Part shown: piece by piece, positions 1-8,727 of the stretch
Numbering within the stretch: the first letter of the stretch is position 1
Layout: the number at the start of each line of letters is the position of its first letter
NCBI GenBank assembly: GCA_016987375.1
Contig: PJRA01000492.1
Coordinates: 129,078 to 141,775 of the forward strand
DNA: 12,698 nucleotides
Source: Brachionus koreanus
Taxonomy: Eukaryota > Rotifera > Eurotatoria > Ploima > Brachionidae
Direction of reading: 5' to 3'
Notes under the pieces: model-generated
Seen by the model: only the letters and a program-made list of their open reading frames with translations
Database searches by the model: none
What the model was told of the DNA's origin: nothing
Position numbers and translations under genes: made by a program

Positions 1-2
1 TT

Positions 3-86
3 TTCAGTGTAGATGATCAACTCGATGCAGTAGCCTCTGTATCATATCGGAGCTGTTGCTCAAAAAGGTACTTGAAAAGGAGATAA
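3..86 (+). CDS. possible partial last exon of a gene entering from the left edge
   Basis: The window opens with a sequence that reads as a 3' splice site (TTTTCAG at 1-7). An open frame then ends in TAA at 84-86 and encodes a tail that includes VDDQLDAVASVSYRSCC and ends KRYLKRR. The stretch is much less AT-rich than the sequence after it, which suggests coding. The opposite strand is also open over 4-104, after a CTAG acceptor and ending in TGA, so the strand is uncertain. I prefer plus because I find no coding exon to the right that could feed the minus version. Family not recognised. Confidence 0.3.
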   Translation, partial: FSVDDQLDAVASVSYRSCCSKRYLKRR

Positions 87-428
87 GCTCCTCCCCATTA
101 TCCACTAGGATAGAATATTAACTTTTTCACAATCAAAAAATGAAAAACTTGGGTTGTTTCTGTCTAATTAATGTCTAACATGAATGGGCTGTCTTTTCAA
201 TGCAGATTTTTTTTTCAACTTTGATCTAACTGATTAAAAAATTTAGCCGAAAATAAACTGTCTTAAAACTTAAATTATGTCACATTCAATTACTGCTCAA
301 AAATTGATAAAAAAATTTCGTGACCAAATTAATCACATTTATAATAATTTTTAGAATTTTTTTTTTAATTTTCTTAATGATTGACTTGGCTCTTTAAGTC
401 CTCAAATTAATTATCACAAAACAGTGGC
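87..428. other. AT-rich spacer with no recognised gene
   Basis: This stretch is dominated by A and T runs, with stop codons in every frame. I see no RNA gene, splice-bounded exon or mobile-element motif in it. It separates the possible left-edge exon from the retrotransposon tail. Confidence 0.5.
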
Positions 429-443
429 AGTAGTAGTAGTAGT
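429..443. repeat. (AGT)5 microsatellite at the 3' end of the retrotransposon fragment
   Basis: There are five perfect AGT units on the plus strand, (ACT)5 in the sense of the element. They lie about 15 nt past the restored stop codon of the reverse transcriptase fragment. Many non-LTR retrotransposons end in a short simple-repeat tail instead of poly(A), so this probably marks the 3' terminus of the element. Confidence 0.7.
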
Positions 444-457
444 TCTTGCTGCGACAC

Positions 458-1170
458 CTAACATGTAGATTGTCTAAGCCCATCACCACCAATTGGCGGT
501 ATACAGCTGTAGCAGCCGATTCCATTGAACTTATCTAAGGCCATTTTAAAGTTAGCGGTTGAATTTCACTACATTTTCTGGCAACTTATTCCAATGCGGA
601 ACTACTCTGTTTGAGAAAAATACGTGTCTGGCTTTTACTGCAGCTGCAAAAGCATTTCTAATTTGAGCTGGGAAACTTTCTCTCTGGACTCTGATTCTAT
701 TTCCTCTTAACGCCCCGGCTGGTCCCTTGTTTTCTGATTTATTCACTAGATTCTTGACCAAGCTTATCTTTTCTATTCCATTCACTAATTTGAACATTTC
801 ATTCAAGTCCCCTCTCACTCTTCTTTCAATGAGCTTTGTCAGTCCTAATTTTGTCAGCCTCATTTCATACGGCATATTTCTTACAGACAACCGTATTTTT
901 GTTGCCCTCTCTTGCACCTTTTCCAACGCATTCACGTCCATTTTCATACTTGGATTCCAAACCTGCACTACGTAATCAAGTAGTCAAAAAAGAATCTAAT
1001 TAACGACTAATACAACTGTATGCCTACTTAAAATTTTTTACACGTTTGAGTAGGTTAGTTTTAGGAATAAGCTTCTTTTTTAATTGTTCCAAGTGTGTTT
1101 TGTAACTGATTTTAGGGTCAAGCTTTATACCCTATTTAGGGAAATGTAGGATACACTTATCTGTTTCACA
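458..1170 (-). pseudogene. Non-LTR retrotransposon reverse transcriptase, C-terminal remnant
   Basis: This is the decayed end of a non-LTR (LINE-like) polymerase. The upstream part, about 1170 to 985, is broken by several stops and frame changes but still reads GIKLDPKISYKTHLEQL and NLLKRVKNFK, which follow the reverse transcriptase core in such elements. From about 984 the frame is open: DYVVQVWNP, then ALEKVQERATK, MRLTKLGLTKLIERR, RGDLNEMFKLVNG and VVPHWNKLPENVV. It stops at 552-554. One frame change there continues the protein through KMALDKFNGIGCYSC to a stop at 458-460, so the normal C-terminus is about 30 residues longer than the open frame shows. No endonuclease or catalytic YxDD region is present. 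The end is 5'-truncated, as is usual for these elements. The clade (CR1/L2/Jockey group) is a guess. The copy cannot be functional. Confidence 0.85.
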
Positions 1171-1329
1171 ATACTGTATATTGAGTCATAATGTCTTTTT
1201 ATATTAGCATCTTTGTAATTTTTGAACTTTAAATCATATTATATGCTAAAATAAACAGATTATTTGTTTTTATTTAAGATGAGATGTGTTGAAAAGGAAG
1301 GTGAAAATTTGGCCAAGGTTAGAAGGACC

Positions 1330-1335
1330 TTTATT
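1330..1335 (-). promoter_or_regulatory. polyadenylation signal of the MEKK4-like gene
   Basis: AATAAA on the minus strand, about 52 nt past the preferred TAG stop at 1387-1389. A second AATAAA at 1269-1274 is a possible alternative. Both are common words in AT-rich DNA, so only the position gives support. Confidence 0.4.
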
Positions 1336-1386
1336 TATGATTAACAAAGCCGACAGACTTTGTCTAATTTAATTTACAAAAAAAAT

Positions 1387-4300
1387 CTATTTTACCTCTT
1401 GATTAACAGGCTCGTACTTATCCGAAAAGTATTTAGAATTTTTATTTATATAATGAGTGCATGTGTACTTTGAATTTTTGAGTTTGTGTCTACAACCCCA
1501 TATAAAACTGTCCATTTTACCGCTAGTCACCTCTTTTTCTATCTAAAGGAAAAAAATAAAAAAAAAAATAAGAAAATTAAATTTTTTTCAACTTGGTTTC
1601 CAAAAAATTTTCCTATAAATTTTCTATTAACAGCGCACAAATCCAAAACTAGCATATTACTGGCATAGACATCAATAAAGCGATACATTTCCTTTTAAAA
1701 ATGAATTAGTTGATTATAATGAAGAAAAAGTTACATCACTTGATAAATGCTGTTTACACACTTGAATTTAGAGTAAAAAATTGTCTTGTTGCTTTTGATT
1801 AAACTGGATGGAACGAACAAATCTATCAAATATTCACACGATTGTTCAAATCTGAATAGTAAAATGGCCAAATCAACCAGAGAAGCCGAACAAAGTAGTC
1901 TCTCTTTTACCAACACATTTTGCAATGAATTAGTTTCAAGTGCTCGGCTAAAATTTGTCTGAATTGAATCGATGGAAGATTTTGGTGTATTTACACTACT
2001 AATATAACCTGATCTAAAATATTTGCTTTGACTATTTGTTGAAACAGAAAAGGACTTTAAAGATGTCTTTAAAAAAAAAAATTTTTTAAAATTCAAAAAA
2101 TAATTTATTTAGACCAACATTAATGGAAGTTGACACGGAACTTTTAGAATAGGGCTTAAAAGCCGATCTATAGTCGTCATCGGACACCAGAGTCCCAATT
2201 GAAATACTCAGTTCTGGCTCAGATTGAAAAGATTTTACTTGATTAAAAAAATTATAAGCAGTTGAATCGACCAGGTCTTGTAAGTTGATCAAAAAATCTG
2301 AATCATAGTTGTCAGTTCTGAAGTCAATTTCTTCAAACTATAAAAAAGAAAAAAATTTTTTTTTTAACTTAAAAAAAAAATTAGAAAACCAACTGTTTCT
2401 TTGGGAATAAAATATTTGAAAATCATTTGAGAGCTTATTTTGCCAATGGCCATTATCCAATTGTGCAAATGGGGTAGTATTAGACTACGCCAACTTTGTC
2501 TATTGTCTGCATATTCGTCATCTAGCTGCTTTAGTCGGTAGCCCAATGCCAGCAAATTCATATTAAGCACACATTTCTAAATAAAGTTCTAATCTAAAAA
2601 ATTTAAATTTTAGAAATTTTAATTTCACATCATTCAAATCTTCCATGTGTTCTTCGAATAGCTGTCGTACATCTTTCATTAAATTTTCGTAAAGAACATC
2701 AACAACAAGGTAGAAAATGTCAGTGTTTCTTTATTTATTAAAATCAGTGTTTCTTTATTTCTAACGTTAAAATTTACCTAAGACACTTGTGTAAAAGAAT
2801 TTTTTTGTAATAGGAAATTTGTTCTCGACAAAATATGACCAATGAATAGACTGTGCTCGAGTCGAACCGTGGTTCGATCTCGCTTTCGACAAGTCTACTC
2901 CTGGTTTTGCTATACAAACTTTCAATGCCAATCTTAAATTAAATTAATTTAAAAAAAATATTTTTTTTAGCTGACAAAAAATAACTTTTATATGAATTTT
3001 TATTGAGTCAATAATGGAAATTGAAGATGTTCGGTTTAGAAATTCGTTCAGTGTGGCCAATTGTTCCATTAATTCAAAAAGACAAGCTTAATTTTAAAAT
3101 CTTGATTTTAGATACAAGCTAATTTTTTTTTAAATTTACTTATTTTATACGAGTCTGGATCTGGACTGAATAATATCAAGTCTCTTAGTATATTTACAAT
3201 GTTAGTATTGGTGTTTTCAAGTAGTTCAATCATATTCATTAGCTAAAAATAAAATAATCCTACTATTTAAAGATCAAATATTTAAAAAAAATAACAATGG
3301 AAGTATTAATGATGCAACAAACAGAGAAGTTGCATTAATTTACAATTTCTTATTAAATTAAAATCTGATAAAGTCCTAATGCACTTTTTTATTTTCGGTT
3401 TCCCTTCATGTTAATCATGATTAATACCATTAACTCTAAAAAAGGATACTATGCAATTTGAAAAAAAAATCCTAATTTTTAATTTAATGATATCTTTTTA
3501 AAGATCTCGACGAGCTGAAAGCAAAAATGTGAAAAATTTTGAAATCGGACCATTCTTTCAAAAGTTATATTATTATTACTTAAAAATGACAATATCTTGG
3601 TAATTTCTAAAGCTTTTAAAATAATTTTTTTAATTATGTTCAGAAATAAAATAGGAATAAAAAAAAATAGTAAGCTTAATCAACTAAAAATTAATCCTAC
3701 AGTCCTGAAAAACCAAAAGATAGATTATGTAGCTGTATATGACAGCGCGCTACCCACATGTCATGGACCGTCGACATCAAAAAAAAAAGTTTCCTTAAAC
3801 TTATTTGAGTTTCTAAAACATAGTAAAAATGCAAATCCTCTTCTTTAGATTTTTTGCATTTGAATCAAGAAAACATTTGTTTTATCATTATCCTGATAAT
3901 GATTCTAAGAGGCCTTTTAATCATCACGATCTCAATCTAAATAAAAGTTACAAAAATTTTCGCTTTTTTTGACAAAAGTTTTTCTCTATTATAAATTCAA
4001 TATCCAAGATAGCATACCACACTTGTTATATGTGCACATGAACCAAAATACTTTGCACCAGCTTAATAATCACAATACCACTCTTGAATATGATCCATTG
4101 ATGAGATAGAAGATATGAGATACGGAATACACTGTTTTATTTGATATATTCCAAAGGTTAAAGACTAAATATAATCTTTAGTCGGTTTTGGAAATAGTTT
4201 TTTTTTTTTTTTTGAAAAGTCTTTTTGAATAGTTTACTACCTCGCAAATTAGTTTGTTTTCCTCATTAGCCTTCTCAACCATTTGTTTTTAAAGATCAAC

Positions 4301-7300
4301 CTTTTCAGAATCATTTGTAGAAGCAAGTTTAGGCTTTTATTTGTTAATTATTACACAAACAAATTCGTAATCTTTTTCTATAGTTTTTATATCACGATTT
4401 GGTAGTATGTTGCTTAAATATTTCCACCTTTTTAACCTTCCATTTGATGCTTCTATAACCCATCTAATTTTAATTATCAGCATTGAACTATTTGCCTCTT
4501 CAGTACTATTTGAGGCTTACCTTTCCGTTCATAATTGTATCTTTTTAAAAATTCTAGAGTATCTCGGAAACAATGATCAACAATAAGAAAGTTTTCTGGT
4601 AAAAACCAATTACCAGCATCATCAAATTTTTCAAACATGTCTATTGTTATTTATGAATAATTGTTTTTTCCATTTGAAAGATACGCAGCAACAGTTTCAA
4701 TCAAAATACCGTAGGTTGAACTTATGTGAATATTTTTCTAAAAACAACGTTTTTTGTGTTCCGAAAATATCTTTTGAAATTCATATGAAGATGACTTTTC
4801 AATTTATAAATAGGTAGCATCCCATATTGTTATCAAGTCATTTTGTTTGGCATTCATTAACACCTTAGACATGGTAGCTGTGTGATTTTCAGTAACTTTC
4901 TCACTATTAAACGATTTAAAGCCCAAATAAAGTGGTGTAAACGATTCTGAAATTATTTGTCTAAATTGACGAACAGATAGTTTGATTTGGTCATATGATG
5001 AAATCGGAACAATCGCTGATAGCTCTGTAATTTAGTCGCCAAAACGCAAAGCATTTATTAGAGAAACTTTTACAATTATATTTGCATCTCTTATTTGATA
5101 ATATAAATCTATAAAGTCATTTAACGATACACCAGTCAAAAACTGACATCTTTTGTCATTAATATTTGCTTAATCAAGACTAGTTGCTCCAGTTGTTACT
5201 TTCGGATCTTTTTCACAAGTAATCTCGAAATCGTAGTTAAATTCTTGGTGACTATCAGGGTTAATTGTTTAGATTAATTCTTAAAGTCTTAATTGGGCAT
5301 AATTTATACAGCTTTTTGTGGCAACCATTACAAACATATTTGTACTTAAAATAATCAATACCTAAAGATAAAAGCGTCATCTTAAGCATAAACAGCTACA
5401 TTACTTATTTTTTGGTTTTTCAGGATTGTAAGCTAAGAAAATATCTGAAATAAAATATAAAGACAGTTATATAAAAAATAGAGTCAAAACGGCTAAGGTA
5501 TGCTATCCAAATAAAACAAATTTTATTTTAGAAACTTAGAATTTTATAAAATTAATTTTTTTCTAATATGTTATTTTTATTAATAATAAACTTTAATTTA
5601 AAATTTATTTGTGTTTTAATTTTCTTTTCACAAACCTCTTTGTAAAAAATTTACAGTAGGATGAATCATATTACTATTCAAAAAGCATTTTCACGGAGAT
5701 CACCAGGTAAGAAAACTTTAAATTGATCCTACAATGATCATCAATTAATGGAGGTGTTTCATACAAAATATGTATATATATATATATATTGATCACTATC
5801 TGATAGGAGCGTGTGTAAAATTAAAATTGAGTAAAGCTAATCAGAGGAATGCTTTTTTTAAAAATATACTTTTTTTTATTTAGTAAAAAAAAATTAAGAT
5901 CTCTTCTAGACTGTTTATAATGACTTTAAGATTTGCTTTCAGCCGCCTCTTAGTGGATTCACTAAAATTGAAGAAAATAACAAGCCAAAAAAAATCATTT
6001 AATGTGAATTAAATGAAAAAAAATTTAGATTAAGCTTTATGAATAAAATCAAGAATAAAAGCTTCCCTCCAAAAAATCCAAAACAAGTTGCTAAAAATAA
6101 TTAAATTTTATAAAACATGTATTTTTTTGTTTTAAATAGAAGAAAATGGACAAATTTCTTTTTAACAAAAACAGTTAAGTTTTTTTTTTAATTTTGTATT
6201 GACATTTTTGTTTTGAAAAAAAAACTTACGTTAGAGAGCAAAACAGGATACTTTTGCTGCTCATTTGGTACTTGATTTGATTTTAAAAAAATATACAAAT
6301 TACGAAAATAAGCAATGAGAATTTCAAATAAGTCAATATTGCCTTGAAAGTATTTGATAAAGCATTTTATTTCAATGACAAAGCACTCAAATGTGTCCTT
6401 TGAAAAAACAAAAAATAATTTAATGTTAGTGCAGAGAAAATTTTAATTAATTTATTTATTATAATTACAATGCAAAATCTTAGCTGAAATTCTTTTAGTA
6501 GACGTTTTGAATTGGTTGTGAGACGAAAAGCGCGGTTAGTTTTCAAATTTTTGAATATTTGATGAACAAGTTTTTTGTAAAGTAGAGGAAAATAGGCCAA
6601 TTTATTTATTGATTTTTCCAACTTTTCTTTTCGTAATATTTCATCATCAAAATTGACATGTTCAAATTTGCCCAACATTGTTTCAAGTTCTTCAATTTTC
6701 TTACTTTTCCACATATCGTAGCACAATTCGGATTGAAAATTTTCTTTTCTATAGCATGGATGCAAATCATGTTGGATCACGTGCTTTTGAACTAGTAGCT
6801 CTTCTTTCAAAATCTTAAAAAAAAATTTCAGTTTAATTCCTAATTTTTGTTTCTGAATGAAACTTGTGGATGAGATTTTTCGGACAAAAGTCGATTCATT
6901 GCCTTGATCTGATATTGATTGAAAATTTTTCGTTTAAGGTTGAAAATTTCGCGTACGTGATCGGACAATCCTTCAGAAGTAGTCTCAAGGCCATCGGCAA
7001 AGTTTGTCATGTAGCTTTTCAATTGTGTATCCGACTCGTTTAGTGTGTCCGTGTCTGACAGACTTATATCACTTTTTGATGAGAGCGATTCATTCGGCGA
7101 CAATTGACTGCTTGAGTACAAATTGGGATACAAAGAACAAATTGTACAATAATACAAAACTAATTTCTTTTATTTTTTAATGTCAAATAATTATCTTTGT
7201 TTAATGTGTGTGGTTTGATTTTCACTTACTTTTACATGTAATTCGTCTTCCCCAAAGGGCTCTTTTTTTAAATAATTAAAAATGTTTTTAATTTTTTTTT

Positions 7301-8565
7301 ATACTTTAATCTGAAGAAGCATTGTAAATCTTTTAGTCACAATTTTTAATTCTCATTTAGAATAGAAACCTGAAATCAATTTAGCTAAACAAATGATACT
7401 GTTAACTCGAAGTTAAACTTCGCTCTGCCAAAATCTAACTCATTTATTTCGCTTTAACTTTTTTTTTTACTAACATTATATTTTAGTTATGGGAGTTGTT
7501 TATATCAAAGAAATAACAAAGTTTGCTTAAATCAAAAATTAATTAAATTTATTTTATTAAAAATTAATTTATTTTCGAATATAATATAATTTTTGATTGA
7601 CTAAAGCTCTCACATTGTCGCTTAATATTACTAATACAAAAAATAAAGAAGTAACATTTTATTATTTTGTCAATAGAATAGAAAATCAACAAAATGCATC
7701 TGATTTTGTAATCTATACTTATTTAGAAAATATTCAGCCTTTTAAAAACCGCAAAATTATTTGAATCAACATGACATAATTAAATATCTATCTAAATTAG
7801 ATTCTAGATTATTCTTTTTCTTGTCTAAATTCATTATCAAAAACTAAATTAGAAAGAATACAAGTGATTCAAAAAAATTCACCAGTTCGACCGTCCCCTA
7901 AAATTATATGCTTGATAATTAAAACAAATACCATGTGCTATATTGTCCGATTGGTTAGCTTCTTCTTCGCTTGGTTGTTCCATAATACAAATCTTAATTT
8001 TAAATATTTAGTTTAATAAAAATCAAATAAAAAAAAATTTACATTTATTTCATGCTCTAAAGGCTTGTAGTAATTTGTTAGTAAAGTACAACAATTGTGA
8101 AATCTAAATTAAATTTTGATTATAAATAAACAAAAAAACAAGAAAAATTTGAAAATTACTGTATTAATTGAAAATAGTCGTAGATTTTTTTGCGACACTT
8201 AGACTTGCTAAAAAAGAAAAATTTTAAATTTTTCAAAAAATTTCAAAATTAAGCTCTACTAACGACAATATGTCTAAAATGATTTCGGTTGGCAAATTTA
8301 ACTTTTCACAAGTCTTTTCCAAATAAGACTCGAAATTATTTTTTCTGCTATTTTTGTGATTCCATAGACAAATTTCAATTTTTTTTATTTGATCAAAATT
8401 ATCCAAATCAAGAAACAGACAATCATTTTGTTCTAAAAACAACCATTTTTTTTTTGTTCGTGTCTTTTTCTTTTTTTTAAATGGCGTTGACACCTTATGA
8501 AACGCATTCTCCTCGGAACAAAAAGAATTTTCCAAAGTACTCTCGTTCAAGTCTTCTCTAGACAT
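1387..8565 (-). CDS. MEKK4/MAP3K4-like protein, regulatory region only, 17 exons
   Basis: Exons, in transcript order: 8264-8565, 8160-8207, 8043-8103, 7932-7992, 7226-7261, 6864-7159, 6469-6813, 6230-6397, 3140-3242, 2986-3086, 2778-2932, 2629-2728, 2394-2576, 2119-2337, 1758-2066, 1593-1691, 1387-1542. They join in phase to 2742 nt (913 residues). From memory, segments fit human MAP3K4 in order: WLFLEQNDCLFLDLDNF (about 41-57) with LPTEIILDIL; CSLYPNLYSS; YFPLLYKKLVHQIFKNL; NIDLFEILIAYF; REQISYYKKIL; SLILPHLHNWIMAIGK; SDFLINLQDLVDSTAYNFF. A basic K/R cluster lies at 30-40. MEKK4 is a MAP3K of p38/JNK signalling whose kinase domain follows this region. Here a serine-rich stretch and about 150 unrecognised residues follow instead, with no kinase motif. 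Weakest joins: the exon 1 end, the exon 5 end (7226 or 7230), exon 15 (1758 or 1740) and the 3' terminus (a 32-nt intron at 1364-1395 could move the stop to 1331). The coding structure is firm; the family assignment is moderate. Confidence 0.6.
2720..2760. repeat. 24-bp-period direct repeat duplicating a 3' splice site
   Basis: A 17-bp word is repeated perfectly at 2720-2736 and 2744-2760. It straddles the acceptor of the exon at 2629-2728, so the minus strand carries two copies of the AATAAAG|AAACACTGA junction 24 nt apart. Only the copy nearest the exon continues open. Using the upstream AG would insert eight codons containing a TAA. Confidence 0.8.
3411..3424. repeat. perfect 14-bp palindrome
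   Basis: TTAATCATGATTAA equals its own reverse complement. It lies in the long intron. A 7-bp stem (ATGCAAC / GTTGCAT) lies about 80-100 bp to its left. No function is evident. Confidence 0.5.
3690..3848 (+). pseudogene. N-terminal fragment of a related DDE transposase, inverted
   Basis: The plus-strand frame reads PTVLKNQKIDYVAVYDSALP and then, further on, VSLNLFEFLKHSKNANPLL before a stop at 3847-3849. The first part matches the minus-strand sequence at about 5398-5445, just upstream of the large transposase remnant, at roughly 40 of 47 bases. The match covers LKNQKI and VAVY. The protein therefore looks like the N-terminus of the same transposase family. The second part, about 30 residues, is absent from the large remnant, where VAVY runs almost directly into the LLSLGID segment. 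It is probably a second, severely truncated insertion in the opposite orientation. An independent exon is possible but less likely. Confidence 0.5.
3884..3903. repeat. 20-nt perfect inverted repeat (hairpin)
   Basis: Nine-base arms ATCATTATC and GATAATGAT are separated by CT. It lies between the inverted transposase fragment and the left terminus of the DDE element. It could be a hairpin or an end scar of a short element; nothing else supports either reading. Confidence 0.5.
4008..5507 (-). mobile_element. degenerate DDE DNA transposon, about 1.5 kb, with 11-bp TIRs
   Basis: The ends are 11-bp perfect inverted repeats: GATAGCATACC at 4008-4018 and its reverse complement at 5497-5507. Both are flanked outside by the trinucleotide CAA (4005-4007 and 5508-5510), a candidate 3-bp target-site duplication. 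Between them, on the minus strand, lies a single decayed transposase. Three-base duplications are known for PIF/Harbinger elements, which usually prefer TTA or TAA, so the superfamily is unsettled. The element sits inside the long intron of the MEKK4-like gene, in the same orientation as that gene. Confidence 0.65.
4337..5445 (-). pseudogene. DDE transposase (DDE_Tnp_4-like), inactivated
   Basis: The N-terminal part includes TLLSLGIDYF and YVCNGCHKKLYKLCP, a cysteine/histidine cluster likely to bind zinc and DNA. Then come RCQFLTGVSLNDFIDL, VRQFRQIISESFTPLYLGF and the catalytic core. The first acidic residue is D of ITIWDATY (4819-4821), the second is D of FLIVDHCFRD (4576-4578), and the third is E of RWVIEASNGRLKRW (4451-4453). 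This order and these motifs fit DDE_Tnp_4-type transposases of animals. The frame is broken by at least five stops (TAA or TAG, for example just after DATYL and after KKRCF) and at least two frameshifts, near 5265 and 4480. About 30 N-terminal residues seem deleted compared with the fragment at 3690-3848. The frame ends at TAA 4337-4339. It is certainly non-functional. It is not the remnant of a host gene. Confidence 0.8.
5773..5789. repeat. (TA)n microsatellite
   Basis: Seventeen bases of uninterrupted TA alternation in the long intron, to the right of the DDE transposon. Confidence 0.9.
7262..7931 (-). other. 670-nt intron 4 of the MEKK4-like gene
   Basis: This is the second longest intron of the gene, running from GTATTT after 7932 to an AAAAAG acceptor before 7261. 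It is AT-rich with no recognisable coding or RNA gene. It contains a small perfect hairpin (CGAAGT..ACTTCG near 7410) and a 15-nt GC-rich, splice-bounded block near 7885 that could be a micro-exon (see findings). Confidence 0.5.
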
Positions 8566-8727
8566 TTTTTTGATTTAAAAGAAAAAAAATTAAACATACA
8601 CAATTTTATTTTAAAAAGCCCCATAGCAGATAAGATTTTGCCAAAACTTTATCATCACATGAATTATATGATAATTAAATAATTCTAAATTAAGTTTAAC
8701 AAAAAAAAAAATTAATTAATCAAAAAA

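Larger units (their letters stand above)
3243..6229 (-). other. long intron 8 of the MEKK4-like gene, transposon-filled
   Basis: The donor after 6230 (GTAAGT) and the acceptor before 3242 (TTTTTAG) are both phase 0, so the exons on either side join directly. At 2987 nt it compares with about 50-70 nt for most introns here. It contains an oppositely oriented transposase fragment (about 3690-3848), a 1.5-kb DDE element (4008-5507), a TA repeat and several palindromes. The rest is AT-rich with no supported gene. A splice-bounded minus-strand frame at 5880-5961 is noted under findings. Confidence 0.65.

Noticed and set aside
727..975. 82-codon open frame on the plus strand
   Set aside because: It lies antisense to the reverse transcriptase fragment, whose minus-strand translation has clear family motifs.
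1279..1344. Short plus-strand frame starting ATGAGATGTGTTGAA
   Set aside because: Only 21 codons, antisense to the 3' end of the MEKK4-like gene, with no continuation.
1331..1395. An extra 32-nt intron and final mini-exon of the MEKK4-like gene (TKSVGFVNHK)
   Set aside because: The phase fits, but 32 nt is clearly shorter than any other intron here. Ending at TAG 1387-1389 is simpler. Kept only as an alternative.
1486..1668. 60-codon plus-strand open frame rich in lysine and phenylalanine
   Set aside because: Low complexity from A and T runs. It overlaps two minus-strand exons and the intron between them.
2862..2884. GGTTCGATCTCGC resembling a tRNA B box, within an inverted repeat TCGAACC/GGTTCGA
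   Set aside because: No A box or cloverleaf around it. It lies inside a coding exon (IESLYSKTRSRLV..) whose frame explains the bases.
3597..3848. A real 83-codon host gene on the plus strand
   Set aside because: Its middle matches the N-terminal part of the transposase remnant, and its first third is low-complexity.
4337..5380. Alternative genetic code in which TAA/TAG encode glutamine
   Set aside because: The two host genes contain no in-frame TAA or TAG inside exons and end at such codons, and the transposase also has frameshifts. Ordinary decay explains it.
5660..5711. Plus-strand first exon ATGAATCATATTACT.. ending at GTAAGA
   Set aside because: Sixteen codons with a good donor, but I find no second exon in phase and no family match.
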